Positions 41,671-51,409 of a stretch of 64,000 bases of DNA are shown one piece after another. The stretch is taken from assembly GCA_029945625.1 (NCBI GenBank), contig JAQSCW010000046.1:24619-88618 (forward strand). The letters run 5' to 3'. Every line of letters starts with the position of its first letter. The stretch's first letter is position 1. The position numbers and the translations under genes were made by a program. The DNA comes from a bacterium (GTDB lineage Bacteria > Bacteroidota > Bacteroidia > B-17B0 > Aurantibacillaceae). A model generated the notes under the pieces. The model made no database searches. It saw only the letters and a program-made list of their open reading frames with translations, and had not been told where the DNA came from.

Positions 41671-43446
41671 ATGGAAAATTACCGTTTGTTCGATCTCCTG
41701 CACCACTTAAAGGATTACCCGTTAAGGGAAGACGCTTTGGCCGGAAAAGAAAATGGCATTTGGAGAAAATACAGTACACAAGAGTACATCGACACCGTTA
41801 ATTATTTGAGTTATGCGTTTCTCGATTTGGGTGTTAACGCCGGCGATAAAATAGGAATACTCTCAGGTAACCGTCCCGAATGGAATTTTGTAGATTACGC
41901 CTGCCTACAAACAGGTACTATAAATACCCCACTTTACCCAACCCTGAGTGATCATGACCTTAAGTATGTGATGGCGGAAGCCGAAATTCAATATTTTTTT
42001 GTGGCCACCGAAGAGCAGTACCACAAAGTTAAAGCGTGTTCGGAGGGCCATGAAGTAAAAGAGATTTTTAGTTTTAATCCAATTAAAGGAGTGCGCTCGC
42101 TCAGAGACCTTGTAGCCATTGGCAAAAATAAACCGCAAGGGGAAAAACTTGAGGAGATCAAAGCCAAAATAAAGCCCGACGATCTGGCTACCCTTATTTA
42201 TACATCGGGTACAACAGGTCATCCAAAGGGGGTAATGTTATCTCATCGCAATTTCATAAGTAATGTAATCGGCACCCGCCACCTGTGTCCATTTGAATGT
42301 CATTGGAAAGCTTTAAGTTTTCTTCCACTTAATCATGTGTACGAACGCATGTTATCTTATTTATACATCAGCCATGGTGTAGCGGTTTATTATGCTGAAA
42401 GTCTCGAGACTATTGCCGCCAATTTAAAGGAGGTGAAACCTCAGCTCTTTGTAACGGTTCCCCGACTGTTGGAAAAAGTATATGAAAAGATCGTGAGTGC
42501 GGGTGCACAACTCAACGGTGTAAAAAAAGCCCTGTTCTTTTGGGCCTTGAATCTTGGTTTGCGCTTTGAACAACACGGCGCGAACGGTTGGTGGTATGAA
42601 GCACAGCTTAAACTTGCAAACAAACTCATTTTTAGCAAATGGCGCGATGCCCTGGGGGGGAATATCGTAGCCATTGTGTCGGGGGGTTCAGCTCTTCAAC
42701 CACGGTTGGCGCGTGTATTTATTTCAGCTCGTATTAAGATTTTAGAAGGGTACGGTCTTACTGAAACTTCTCCTGTGATTGCAGTAAATAATTTTGATGA
42801 TGCCAATATTAAGATCGGCACAGTGGGTCCGGTAATTGACAATGTACAAGTGAAACTGGCTGAAGATGGAGAAATTTATGTAAAAGGACCGAGTGTGATG
42901 CTTGGGTATTATAAACATCCCGAGCTTACGGCCGAAGCCATAGATAAGGAAGGTTGGTTCCATACAGGAGATATCGGCATTTTTGAAGAAGGTCGTTTTT
43001 TGAAGATCACCGACAGGAAGAAAGAAATGTTTAAAACCTCCGGGGGTAAATACATCACGCCCCAGAGTATTGAAAATAAATTAAAGGAGAGCCGATTCAT
43101 TGAACAGGCCATGGTAATTGGGGAGAATGAAAAATTTCCTGCGGCGTTCATCGTTCCGGCGTTTGCGTTCATTAAACAATGGTGTGAGCGAAAAAAAATA
43201 GAGGTTACAACAGTTGAAGAAATCAATTGTAATGAGCGGATTAGGGCACGTATTATGGAGGAAGTAGAAGTCGCCAACAAAGACCTCGCTCCATACGAAA
43301 AGATCAAAAAGATAGAACTACTCCCGGCAGAATGGACGGTGAATGGCGGGGAGCTTACTCCGAAACTTTCCTTAAGAAGAAAGGTGATTTTGAGTGAGAA
43401 CAAAGTACTATATGATAAAATATATGAACCTAAGGACCGGTATTAA
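41671..43446 (+). CDS. Long-chain acyl-CoA synthetase (AMP-forming)
   Basis: 591 aa from the ATG at 41671; a TTG nine codons earlier is less likely. Adenylate-forming motifs: TLIYTSGTTGHPKGVMLSH (~172-190), the GYGLTETSPV site near 362, GWFHTGDIG near 428, and the A10-type lysine region near the C-terminus (NGGELTPKLSLRRK). It activates fatty acids to acyl-CoA with ATP at the membrane. First gene of the plus-strand beta-oxidation operon; marR follows after 27 bp. Confidence 0.92.
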   Translation: MENYRLFDLLHHLKDYPLREDALAGKENGIWRKYSTQEYIDTVNYLSYAFLDLGVNAGDKIGILSGNRPEWNFVDYACLQTGTINTPLYPTLSDHDLKYVMAEAEIQYFFVATEEQYHKVKACSEGHEVKEIFSFNPIKGVRSLRDLVAIGKNKPQGEKLEEIKAKIKPDDLATLIYTSGTTGHPKGVMLSHRNFISNVIGTRHLCPFECHWKALSFLPLNHVYERMLSYLYISHGVAVYYAESLETIAANLKEVKPQLFVTVPRLLEKVYEKIVSAGAQLNGVKKALFFWALNLGLRFEQHGANGWWYEAQLKLANKLIFSKWRDALGGNIVAIVSGGSALQPRLARVFISARIKILEGYGLTETSPVIAVNNFDDANIKIGTVGPVIDNVQVKLAEDGEIYVKGPSVMLGYYKHPELTAEAIDKEGWFHTGDIGIFEEGRFLKITDRKKEMFKTSGGKYITPQSIENKLKESRFIEQAMVIGENEKFPAAFIVPAFAFIKQWCERKKIEVTTVEEINCNERIRARIMEEVEVANKDLAPYEKIKKIELLPAEWTVNGGELTPKLSLRRKVILSENKVLYDKIYEPKDRY

Positions 43447-43451
43447 TTAAG

Positions 43452-43463
43452 TATGCGTGAATA
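43452..43463. promoter_or_regulatory. Candidate MarR site, copy 2 (TATGCGTGAATA)
   Basis: AGTAT-GCGTGA-ATACT, perfect 5-bp arms (43450-43465), in the 27-bp gap before marR. It shares TATGCGTG(C/A)ATA and ATACT with the site at 41566. It is very close to the marR start codon, fitting negative autoregulation. Confidence 0.5.
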
Positions 43464-43473
43464 CTAATTGTGA

Positions 43474-43935
43474 ATGAAGGTTATGACAAAAAAACACACC
43501 GAAACGATTGATTCCAAATTAAAAACGGCCTGGCAGGTAGTTAGTCGCATGTACAATGCGGAAGCCATTTTGCACGATGGCACCATAGCCATGGCACATT
43601 TCTTATTGAACATCGACAGTCACGAAGGGTCCTATGCGTCCGGCATAGCACCGCAACTGGGAATGGAAAGCACTTCCTTATCGCGGATTGTCTTCTCTCT
43701 CGAAGAGAAAAAGCTGATCCAGCGGATCCCCGATAAGGAAGATAAAAGGAAGATTAAAATCAAACTGACTCAAAAAGGGAAAGCCCAAAAGGAACTGGCC
43801 AAGAACATTGTGCGGAATTTTAATCACATAGCCGAAGTAAAGCTTGGTAAAGATAAGCTCGAAACATTTTACAAGATCGTTGACGAGATCATTGCGTTGG
43901 CGGATGAACGTACAAAACTAATTAAAGGGGCCTGA
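43474..43935 (+). CDS. MarR-family regulator of the beta-oxidation operon
   Basis: 153 aa. Winged helix: AIAPQLGMESTSLSRIVFSL (recognition region), then LEEKKLIQRIPDKEDKRKIK (wing) with flanking dimerisation helices. Lies between the acyl-CoA synthetase and the fused dehydrogenase/hydratase, so it is likely the local sensor, perhaps of acyl-CoA. The shared motif at 41566 and 43452 is its probable binding site. Ligand and sign of control are inferred. Confidence 0.88.
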   Translation: MKVMTKKHTETIDSKLKTAWQVVSRMYNAEAILHDGTIAMAHFLLNIDSHEGSYASGIAPQLGMESTSLSRIVFSLEEKKLIQRIPDKEDKRKIKIKLTQKGKAQKELAKNIVRNFNHIAEVKLGKDKLETFYKIVDEIIALADERTKLIKGA

Positions 43936-43971
43936 AAAAAATTGGATAGATATTATATAAAACAAAGAGGA

Positions 43972-46374
43972 ATGAAAAGAGTTATTAAAAAAGTTGCCGT
44001 GCTGGGCTCCGGGGTTATGGGATCCCGCATTGCCTGTCATTTCGCCAATATTGGCTGTGAAGTGTACCTGTTCGATATTGTTCCCAAGGACCTTAATGAG
44101 GCGGAGAAAACGAAGGGACTCACCCTCGACAGCATGATTGTGCGCAATAGGATTGCTTCCGATTCTCTGCAGTTTGCCCTCAAGTCAAACCCCTCTCCTA
44201 TTTATTTAAAGGAATTTGGTTCGCGGATCAGCACCGGCAATTTTGAAGATGATATGCCGAAGCTGGGCACTTGTGATTGGATTATAGAAGTGGTGATTGA
44301 GAATTTGGAGATCAAAAAGAAAGTGTTTGAACAGGTAGAGAAATTCAGAAAGCCCGGAACCCTTATCACGTCTAACACTTCAGGAATCCCCATTCATTTG
44401 ATGACAGCTGGTCGCTCCGATGATTTTAAGAAACACTTTTGCGGCACCCATTTTTTTAATCCTCCAAGGTACCTTCGTTTACTCGAAATTATTCCCACCC
44501 TTGATACTGACAAGGAAGTAATTACTTTCTTAATGCACTATGGGGAACAATACCTTGGAAAAACAACCGTGCTGTGTAAAGATACCCCTGCATTTATTGC
44601 CAATAGGGTGGGAGTATACAGCATTATGGCCCTCTTGCATACAGTGCAAAAACTGGGACTCACTGTGGAAGAAGTGGATAAATTAACAGGTCCGGTGTTG
44701 GGTCGGCCCAAATCGGCCACCTTTAGAACTTGCGACGTAGTTGGCTTAGACACTCTGGTGATGGTTGCTAAAGGACTGCAACAAAATTGCCAACACGATG
44801 AAGCCCGTGAACAATTTAGTATTCCTGATTTTATTCAAAAAATGTTAGAGAATAAATGGATCGGGGACAAGGCGGGTCAGGGTTTTTATAAGAAAGTGAA
44901 AAATAAGGATGGAAAGTCTGAAATTCTGGCGCTCAACTTAAAAACGCTGGACTATAAACCTTCTCAAAAAGTAAAATTTGCCACACTCGAATTAACCAAA
45001 CCCATCGAAAACCTGAAAGAGCGGATCAAAGTATTGGTAGCAGGGAAGGACAAGGCCGGTGAATTTTACAGGAGCACCTTCGCGGGTTTATTTCAATATG
45101 TATCCAATCGAATTCCTGAAATTTCCGACGAACTGTATCGCATCGACGATGCCTTGAAAGCAGGATTTGGATGGGATCTTGGCCCATTTGAATATTGGGA
45201 TGCCATCGGTTTGAAAGAATCTTTGAAAATGATGGAAGAAGCGGGCCACAAAGCCGCCGATTGGGTATATGAATTGGCAAAGACCACTAACTCGTTTTAT
45301 AAAATTGAAGAAGGTGCAAGGAAATTTTATGACGTGGCCAGCAAAACATTCCTGGTGATTCCGGGTACCGAAAAATTTATTTCGCTCGAAACTTTAAGGC
45401 CCACCAAAACTATTTGGAAAAACAGTGGGCTCACTGTAACGGATCTTGGAGACGGCATACTTAATGCAGAATTTCACACAAAAATGAATACCATTGGCGG
45501 CGAAGTACTGGCAGGACTCATGAAGGCGGTTGAGATTGCCGAGAAAGACTATAGGGGCTTGGTAATTAGTAATGAAGGTACAAATTTTTCAGCCGGTGCC
45601 AATGTGGGCTTGATCTACATGATGGCCGTGGAGCAGGATTGGGATGAGTTAAATCTGGCGGTGAAAACTTTCCAGAATACCACCATGCGGTTACGCTATT
45701 CTTCGATACCGGTGGTGGCAGCTCCTCATGGTTTAACTTTAGGAGGTGGCTGCGAAATTTGTTTGCACAGCGATAAAGTGGTGGCACATGCCGAAACCTA
45801 TATTGGATTGGTGGAGTTTGGCGTGGGACTTATTCCCGGAGGTGGAGGAACCAAAGAATTTGCGCTCCGTTTAAACGATGCGAGACATGAAGGTGATGTT
45901 GAACTAAATCTGTTTCGCGATAAGTTCCTCACCATTGGTCAGGCGAAAGTCTCAACGTCGGCATACGAAGCCTATGACCTTGGAATATTACGGAAAGGAA
46001 TTGATGAAGTGGTAATTTCACGCAGCAGGCAATTAACAGAGGCAAAAGCCGTGTGTTTAGCAATGGCAGAGGCAGGTTACTCGAAACCCATAGAACGAAA
46101 AGATATTCGTGTGCCGGGGAACCAGGCGCTGGGATTGGTGTATGTTGGTGCAGATTCTATGCGCAGCGGCAATTACATCAGTGACCATGATAAGCTCATT
46201 TCTGAGAAACTGGGATTTGTATTGGCCGGTGGAAATTTATCGCAGCCTACTCTGGTGTCCGAACAGTACTTGTTGGATTTAGAGCGCGAGATCTTTTTGT
46301 CGTTGTGTGGCGAACGGAAAACGCTTGAACGTTTGCACAGCATTATTAATGGAGGAAAAGTACTACGTAATTAA
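43972..46374 (+). CDS. Fused 3-hydroxyacyl-CoA dehydrogenase / enoyl-CoA hydratase
   Basis: 800 aa from the ATG at 43972, with AGAGG six bases upstream; the preceding TTG frame extension is rejected. The NAD-binding motif VAVLGSGVMGSR is at ~8-19, with the 3HCDH N- and C-domains to ~440 (FCGTHFFNPPRYLRLLEIIP, then GVYSIMALLHTVQKLG). The crotonase domain covers ~500-720 (NFSAGANVGLIYMM, LTLGGGCEICLHSDKVVAH, FGVGLIPGGGGTKEF). Domain order dehydrogenase-then-hydratase is that of FadN-type proteins, opposite to E. coli FadB. It hydrates enoyl-CoA and oxidises the 3-hydroxyacyl-CoA; thiolase follows. Confidence 0.93.
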   Translation: MKRVIKKVAVLGSGVMGSRIACHFANIGCEVYLFDIVPKDLNEAEKTKGLTLDSMIVRNRIASDSLQFALKSNPSPIYLKEFGSRISTGNFEDDMPKLGTCDWIIEVVIENLEIKKKVFEQVEKFRKPGTLITSNTSGIPIHLMTAGRSDDFKKHFCGTHFFNPPRYLRLLEIIPTLDTDKEVITFLMHYGEQYLGKTTVLCKDTPAFIANRVGVYSIMALLHTVQKLGLTVEEVDKLTGPVLGRPKSATFRTCDVVGLDTLVMVAKGLQQNCQHDEAREQFSIPDFIQKMLENKWIGDKAGQGFYKKVKNKDGKSEILALNLKTLDYKPSQKVKFATLELTKPIENLKERIKVLVAGKDKAGEFYRSTFAGLFQYVSNRIPEISDELYRIDDALKAGFGWDLGPFEYWDAIGLKESLKMMEEAGHKAADWVYELAKTTNSFYKIEEGARKFYDVASKTFLVIPGTEKFISLETLRPTKTIWKNSGLTVTDLGDGILNAEFHTKMNTIGGEVLAGLMKAVEIAEKDYRGLVISNEGTNFSAGANVGLIYMMAVEQDWDELNLAVKTFQNTTMRLRYSSIPVVAAPHGLTLGGGCEICLHSDKVVAHAETYIGLVEFGVGLIPGGGGTKEFALRLNDARHEGDVELNLFRDKFLTIGQAKVSTSAYEAYDLGILRKGIDEVVISRSRQLTEAKAVCLAMAEAGYSKPIERKDIRVPGNQALGLVYVGADSMRSGNYISDHDKLISEKLGFVLAGGNLSQPTLVSEQYLLDLEREIFLSLCGERKTLERLHSIINGGKVLRN

Positions 46375-46397
46375 TTTAATTTAAACTGAAGGAATAT

Positions 46398-47576
46398 ATG
46401 AAAGCATATATCATAGCCGGTTATAGAAGCGCCGTAGGGAAAGCACCAAGAGGATTGTTTCGCTTCACGCGCCCCGATGATCTCGCGGCGCAGGTGATTC
46501 GTTATTTGGTGTCAACAGTGCCGCAACTCGATAAAGATCGTATAGACGATGTAATGGTGGGCAATGCTATGCCTGAGGCCGAACAGGGTTTGAATGTGGG
46601 CAGGTTGATTTCATTGTTGGCATTGAACACAGATAAAGTGGCGGGCATGACCGTGAACCGCTACTGTGGGAGTGGATTAGAAACTATTGCGATCGCCAGT
46701 GCAAAAATTAATTCGGGAATGGCCGATTGTATCATCGCGGGAGGTGTAGAAAGTATGAGCTTGATACCAATGGGAGGATGGCGCGTGGTGCCAAATCCTA
46801 AAGTGGCAAAAGAACACGCCGATTGGTATTGGAACATGGGCCTTACCGCCGAAGCTGTTGCAAAAGAATTTAAGGTGTCGCGCGAGGATCAGGACCTGTT
46901 TTCATTTGAATCGCACCAAAAAGCTTTAGCAGCAATACAAGCGGGAAAATTTAAGGAGGGCATAGTGCCCATCCACGTATCGGAAACCTATTTGGATGAA
47001 AAACAAAAACGTAAAACTCGGGATTATGTGGTGGACACGGATGAAGGTCCGCGAGCCGATACCACCGTGGAGGCGCTCTCAAAATTAAAACCTGTATTTG
47101 CAAATGGAGGCAGTATTACCGCCGGCAACTCTTCGCAAATGAGTGATGGGGCTGCTTTTGTAATTGTGATGAGTGAACGAATGATGAATGAATTGAACTT
47201 GAAACCCATAGCGCGCCTTATTTCTCACGCAGTTGCGGGTGTACCGCCCAGGATCATGGGAATGGGACCATCCGAAGCCGTTCCAAAAGCGTTGGCTCTG
47301 GCAAATTTAAAAACTAAGGACATCGATCTGTTTGAACTCAACGAAGCTTTTGCCTCCCAATCATTGGCAGTTATACGGAAATTGGAACTAGATCCCACTT
47401 TGGTAAATGTGAACGGCGGTGCCATTGCTTTGGGCCATCCACTGGGTTGCAGTGGCGCAAAATTATCGGTGCAGTTAATCAACGAATTACGAATTCGCAA
47501 GAAAAAGTACGGTGTGGTGACCATGTGCATTGGCACCGGACAAGGAGCGGCCGGCGTATTTGAACTCTTATCATAA
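46398..47576 (+). CDS. Acetyl-CoA acyltransferase (3-ketoacyl-CoA thiolase)
   Basis: 392 aa. Catalytic residues are in place: C90 in YCGSGLETIA, H347 in LGHPLGCSGAKL, and C377 in CIGTGQGAAG. N-terminal AYIIAGYRSAVGKAPRG is typical. It cleaves 3-ketoacyl-CoA with CoA, the last step of the cycle. It begins 23 bp after the dehydrogenase/hydratase and probably forms the trifunctional complex with it. Confidence 0.94.
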   Translation: MKAYIIAGYRSAVGKAPRGLFRFTRPDDLAAQVIRYLVSTVPQLDKDRIDDVMVGNAMPEAEQGLNVGRLISLLALNTDKVAGMTVNRYCGSGLETIAIASAKINSGMADCIIAGGVESMSLIPMGGWRVVPNPKVAKEHADWYWNMGLTAEAVAKEFKVSREDQDLFSFESHQKALAAIQAGKFKEGIVPIHVSETYLDEKQKRKTRDYVVDTDEGPRADTTVEALSKLKPVFANGGSITAGNSSQMSDGAAFVIVMSERMMNELNLKPIARLISHAVAGVPPRIMGMGPSEAVPKALALANLKTKDIDLFELNEAFASQSLAVIRKLELDPTLVNVNGGAIALGHPLGCSGAKLSVQLINELRIRKKKYGVVTMCIGTGQGAAGVFELLS

Positions 47577-47590
47577 ATTTTGGGATACAC

Positions 47591-48796
47591 ATGAAAAAGG
47601 AACTCTATACAAAATTGGTGGAAATTCGCCGGCAGATTCACTCTAATCCTGAAATTGGTTATCATGAAGCTGAAACCGCCGCATTGATCGCAAAGGAATT
47701 AGATCGTTTAAAGATCCCTTACGTGAAAAATATAGCTAAAACAGGAATTGTTGCCACCTTAAAAAAGGGGGAAGGTCCCTGTATTGCCCTGCGTGCCGAT
47801 ATGGATGCTTTGCCGATAAAAGAGGAAAACGCGCTGGATTTTAGAAGTACCAAAACCATGAAAGGGGATCATGGAAAACCAATTCCTTTGATGCATGCGT
47901 GCGGGCATGATCTGCACACCACCATGCTCTTGGGAGCGGCCGAACTATTAAAAGATGTTCCTTATAAAGGAACTATTAAATTTATTTTTCAACCTTCGGA
48001 GGAAGGTGTATACGATGATCCGGAGAAAAAATCGGGAGGTCAGCGGATGGTTGAAACGGGTATGTTGGATGATGTTAAAGCGGCCTTGGGTTTGCACGTG
48101 CATCCTTTGCTCCCCGTCGGAAAATTGGCTTTTAAATTAGGTCAAGCATTGGCGTGTGCAAATTTTTTTAAGATCGAGATTACCGGGAAAATGGCTCATG
48201 CCGCAGTGGCACCTCATTTGGGGATCGATGCCATTTTGGTGGCAAGTAATTTGATTCAATCTGTTTCGGCCATTGTGTCAAAATATATTCCTCCACATGA
48301 GCCTGCGGTGATTTCATTTACTAAAATTAACGGAGGCATTGCCCCTAATGTGATTGCCGACAAGGTTCATATTGAAGGAACAATCAGAGCGCTTGATCTG
48401 GATACATTTAATACAGTGATTGCCCGCATGGAAAAGATTATAAAAGGCACCATGATGAATTTTGATGCGGATATCAAGATCGAATACAATCTCAATTATC
48501 CCAGTTTACTTAACGACAAGAATGTGCACAGCGACATGAATGCGGCATTGAATACTGTATTTGGTAGAGACAATGTGTTGCCCATTGAAGCAATATTGGG
48601 ATCAGAGGACTTTGCATTTTATTCGCGAAAGGTACCCAGTATGTTTTATTTTTTGGGTGCTAAAGACGTGGCTGAAACCTGCTACTTCCTTCACGATTCA
48701 AAGGTAGTATTTAATGAGGAGTGCATCCCTTACGGGTCCGAACTGCTCAGTGAGGGGGCACAAACACTGTTAAGCAAATACGGACCAAGGAACTAA
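47591..48796 (+). CDS. M20D-family amidohydrolase (IAA-amino acid hydrolase-like)
   Basis: 401 aa. Zinc-site motifs: ALRADMDALPIKEEN (~77-91), MHACGHDLHTTMLLG (~101-115), the catalytic QPSEEGV, and a C-terminal LGSEDFAFYSRKVPSM. The dimerisation domain lies between. Family members hydrolyse N-acyl amino acids, releasing fatty acid or other acyl groups. Starting 14 bp after thiolase, it may feed the beta-oxidation pathway with acyl groups from N-acyl amino acids; that link is inferred. Confidence 0.9.
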   Translation: MKKELYTKLVEIRRQIHSNPEIGYHEAETAALIAKELDRLKIPYVKNIAKTGIVATLKKGEGPCIALRADMDALPIKEENALDFRSTKTMKGDHGKPIPLMHACGHDLHTTMLLGAAELLKDVPYKGTIKFIFQPSEEGVYDDPEKKSGGQRMVETGMLDDVKAALGLHVHPLLPVGKLAFKLGQALACANFFKIEITGKMAHAAVAPHLGIDAILVASNLIQSVSAIVSKYIPPHEPAVISFTKINGGIAPNVIADKVHIEGTIRALDLDTFNTVIARMEKIIKGTMMNFDADIKIEYNLNYPSLLNDKNVHSDMNAALNTVFGRDNVLPIEAILGSEDFAFYSRKVPSMFYFLGAKDVAETCYFLHDSKVVFNEECIPYGSELLSEGAQTLLSKYGPRN

Positions 48797-48852
48797 GAGT
48801 ACAGGAAAATAAATATGAATTAACCGGTTAGATCATTTAAAAAAATCAGATC

Positions 48853-50631
48853 ATGGCAACACAAACAAAAGGCGGCGAATTTTTAATTAAGGAAACTCAG
48901 GCTCAGGATATTTTTATTCCTGAACAATGGACAGAAGAGCAATTGATGATGAAAAAAACCTGTGAAGATTTTTTGGAACAGGAAGTAAGTCCCAAACTCG
49001 AACAAATCGACCAACAGGAGGAAGGACTAATGCCTGCCATTCTTGAAAAGGCCGGAGCGCTGGGAATTCTTGGAATTTCAGTGCCCGAAGATTTGGGAGG
49101 TTTGGGTTTCGATTTTGTTACTTCTATGCTTACCACCGAAGTAATTGGAGGCGGACATTCCGTGGCCGTGGCGCTATCGGCTCATACCGGTATTGGTACG
49201 CTACCTATATTGTACTATGGCACAGAAGCACAAAAAAAGAAATACATTCCAAAATTGGCTTCAGGTGAATGGAAAGCTTGTTATTGTCTCACCGAGCCGG
49301 GCAGTGGTTCTGACGCAAACAGCGGGAAGACCAATGCAAAATTATCTCCCGACGGAAAGCATTATATTTTGAATGGTCAAAAAATGTGGATCACCAATGG
49401 CGGTTTTGCCGATATTTTTACAGTGTTTGCGAAAATTGATGACGATAAAAACCTTTCGGCATTCATTGTCGAAAAAGCCTTTGGTGGCATCACCCTGAAC
49501 CCTGAAGAACATAAAATGGGAATTAAAGGAAGCTCTACCCGTCAGGTGTTTTTTACAGATTGCAAAGTACCGGTTGAGAATTTACTATCGGAACGTGAGA
49601 ATGGATTTAAGATTGCGGTAAACATTTTAAACCTTGGTCGTATTAAATTGGCCGGAGCAGCTATTGGAGGAAGCAAACAAACCATCAGCAAATCGGTACA
49701 GTATGCTAACGAGCGTCAGCAGTTTGGAAGAGCCATTTCAAAATATGGCGCTATCCGATATAAATTAGCAGAGCAGTGTACCCGCGTTTTTGCTTGTGAA
49801 AGTGCTACCTACAGAGCTTCTCAAAACATTGAAGACGCCATTCACGCCCTAAAAGAAGGAGGCATGGATGAAGCGAAAGCCAAACTAAAAGGAGTAGAAC
49901 AATTTGCTGTGGAAGCTGCCATCTTAAAGGTACATGGTTCGGAGGTATTGGATTACGTGGCCGATGAAGGGGTTCAAATTTATGGAGGTATGGGCTATAG
50001 TGCGGAGGCTCCCATGGATCGGATCTATCGTGATTCCAGAATCAATCGCATTTTTGAAGGCACGAATGAAATAAACCGATTGCTGATCGTAGACATGATC
50101 CTCAAACGTGCCATGAAAGGAGAACTCGACTTGATGGGTCCCGCTCAAAAGGTGGCTTCTGAATTAGTGGGCATTCCCGAAATGACTGAACCGGATGAGT
50201 CCCTGTTTGCCTATGAAAAAAAATTGATCAGCAATTATAAAAAGGCAATTCTATTGGTAGCAGGTGGAGCTGTGCAAAAATTAATGACCACCCTCAGTAA
50301 AGAGCAGGAAGTGCTGATGAACATTGCCGATATGGCCATTGAGACTTATGTGGCTGAATCGGTTCTGTTGCGTGTTGAAAAATTAATTAGCATGAAGGGT
50401 GAGCAGGCTTGTAGGGAGCAGTTAGCAATGGCTCGTATTTATGTGAATGAGGCCTGCGATAATATTTGGGTGAACGGAAAGGAAGCCTTAAACAGTTATG
50501 CCGAGGGCGATGAACTTCGCATGATGCTGATGGGATTAAAACGTTTCACCAAGCAGGAACCATTTAATATGAAAGCCGCAAGGCAAGTGGTTGCTGAAAA
50601 ATTGATTGACGCCAACAAATACTGTTACTAA
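48853..50631 (+). CDS. Acyl-CoA dehydrogenase (long, VLCAD-type)
   Basis: 592 aa, longer than the ~380 aa short type; a C-terminal ~200-residue extension is present as in VLCAD-like bacterial FadE forms. Motifs: CYCLTEPGSGSDAN, KMWITNGGFADIFT (FAD site), GMGYSAEAPMDRIYRDSRIN and FEGTNEINR with the catalytic-region glutamate. It introduces the first double bond, passing electrons to ETF. Same operon. Confidence 0.93.
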   Translation: MATQTKGGEFLIKETQAQDIFIPEQWTEEQLMMKKTCEDFLEQEVSPKLEQIDQQEEGLMPAILEKAGALGILGISVPEDLGGLGFDFVTSMLTTEVIGGGHSVAVALSAHTGIGTLPILYYGTEAQKKKYIPKLASGEWKACYCLTEPGSGSDANSGKTNAKLSPDGKHYILNGQKMWITNGGFADIFTVFAKIDDDKNLSAFIVEKAFGGITLNPEEHKMGIKGSSTRQVFFTDCKVPVENLLSERENGFKIAVNILNLGRIKLAGAAIGGSKQTISKSVQYANERQQFGRAISKYGAIRYKLAEQCTRVFACESATYRASQNIEDAIHALKEGGMDEAKAKLKGVEQFAVEAAILKVHGSEVLDYVADEGVQIYGGMGYSAEAPMDRIYRDSRINRIFEGTNEINRLLIVDMILKRAMKGELDLMGPAQKVASELVGIPEMTEPDESLFAYEKKLISNYKKAILLVAGGAVQKLMTTLSKEQEVLMNIADMAIETYVAESVLLRVEKLISMKGEQACREQLAMARIYVNEACDNIWVNGKEALNSYAEGDELRMMLMGLKRFTKQEPFNMKAARQVVAEKLIDANKYCY

Positions 50632-50651
50632 TTCTCAAATCTAATTCTATC

Positions 50652-50909
50652 ATGACGCTCGATGAAAAATTTAATGCCGCAAAAGAGAAAGTACATCACC
50701 TTCCCAAAAAGCCCTCCAATGAAGTACTTCTTAATTTATATTCCTTAAACAAGCAGGCCACGGTAGGGGAAGTGAATGTGGAGGCCCCTAAAATGTTTGA
50801 TTTTATAGGGGCTGCTAAATACAATGCCTGGAAAAGTAGGGCGGGGATGAGCAAAGAAGAGGCCATGAGTCAGTATATTGCGTTGGTTGAAAAACTCATT
50901 GAAGCGTGA
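50652..50909 (+). CDS. Acyl-CoA-binding protein (ACBP family)
   Basis: 85 aa, the exact ACBP size. The pattern LDEKFNAAKEKVHHLPKKPS, then LLNLYSLNKQATVGEVN, MFDFIGAAKYNAW and KSRAGMSKEEAM matches the four-helix family that binds long-chain acyl-CoA in the cytosol. ACBP is mainly eukaryotic, with scattered bacterial copies; here it sits inside the beta-oxidation operon, directly before a thioesterase. Confidence 0.92.
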   Translation: MTLDEKFNAAKEKVHHLPKKPSNEVLLNLYSLNKQATVGEVNVEAPKMFDFIGAAKYNAWKSRAGMSKEEAMSQYIALVEKLIEA

Positions 50910-50914
50910 CGCCG

Positions 50915-51352
50915 ATGGAAACTATTTATTTTGAAGGACCCGTTTTATGGTCGCAAATCGACGCCAACATGCATTTGCGACATTCCGCTTATGGCGATTT
51001 TGCCACGCAGGCGCGCTTAAAGATGCTCAACGAATTGGGTTTTGATTATCATGTGCTTTTGGCTCAAAATCTCGGGCCGGTTTTGTTTCGGGAGGAACTT
51101 ATTTATCTGAGAGAAGTAGGGATAAACGACACCGTAAAAGTGACCTGCGCGTTATCTAAAATGAAACGAGACGGTTCACGGTGGTCCTTCACCCAGAATA
51201 TTTATAGGACGGATGGAGTGAAGGCGGCGGTGGTGAATACGGATGGTGCATGGATAGATACTGAAAAACGAAAACTAACGGTGTTGCCTGACTCGATGTT
51301 TGGTAAATTTAAATTCATCCCGAAAACTGAAACCTTTGTACTGGAAGAGTAG
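50915..51352 (+). CDS. Acyl-CoA thioesterase (4HBT hot-dog family)
   Basis: 145 aa from the ATG at 50915; a GTG at 50906 overlapping the ACBP stop is an equally possible start. Hot-dog features: LWSQIDANMHLRHSAYGDFA, where D19 in QIDANMHLRH fits the 4HBT catalytic position, then FREELIYLREVGINDTVKVT. It releases free fatty acid from acyl-CoA and may tune the CoA pool beside the beta-oxidation genes. Confidence 0.85.
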   Translation: METIYFEGPVLWSQIDANMHLRHSAYGDFATQARLKMLNELGFDYHVLLAQNLGPVLFREELIYLREVGINDTVKVTCALSKMKRDGSRWSFTQNIYRTDGVKAAVVNTDGAWIDTEKRKLTVLPDSMFGKFKFIPKTETFVLEE

Positions 51353-51409
51353 TTAAGAAGGGTAGAGACACAGACTAATAAATTCAAAACAGGTTCTCGA
51401 TTTCCGTAT

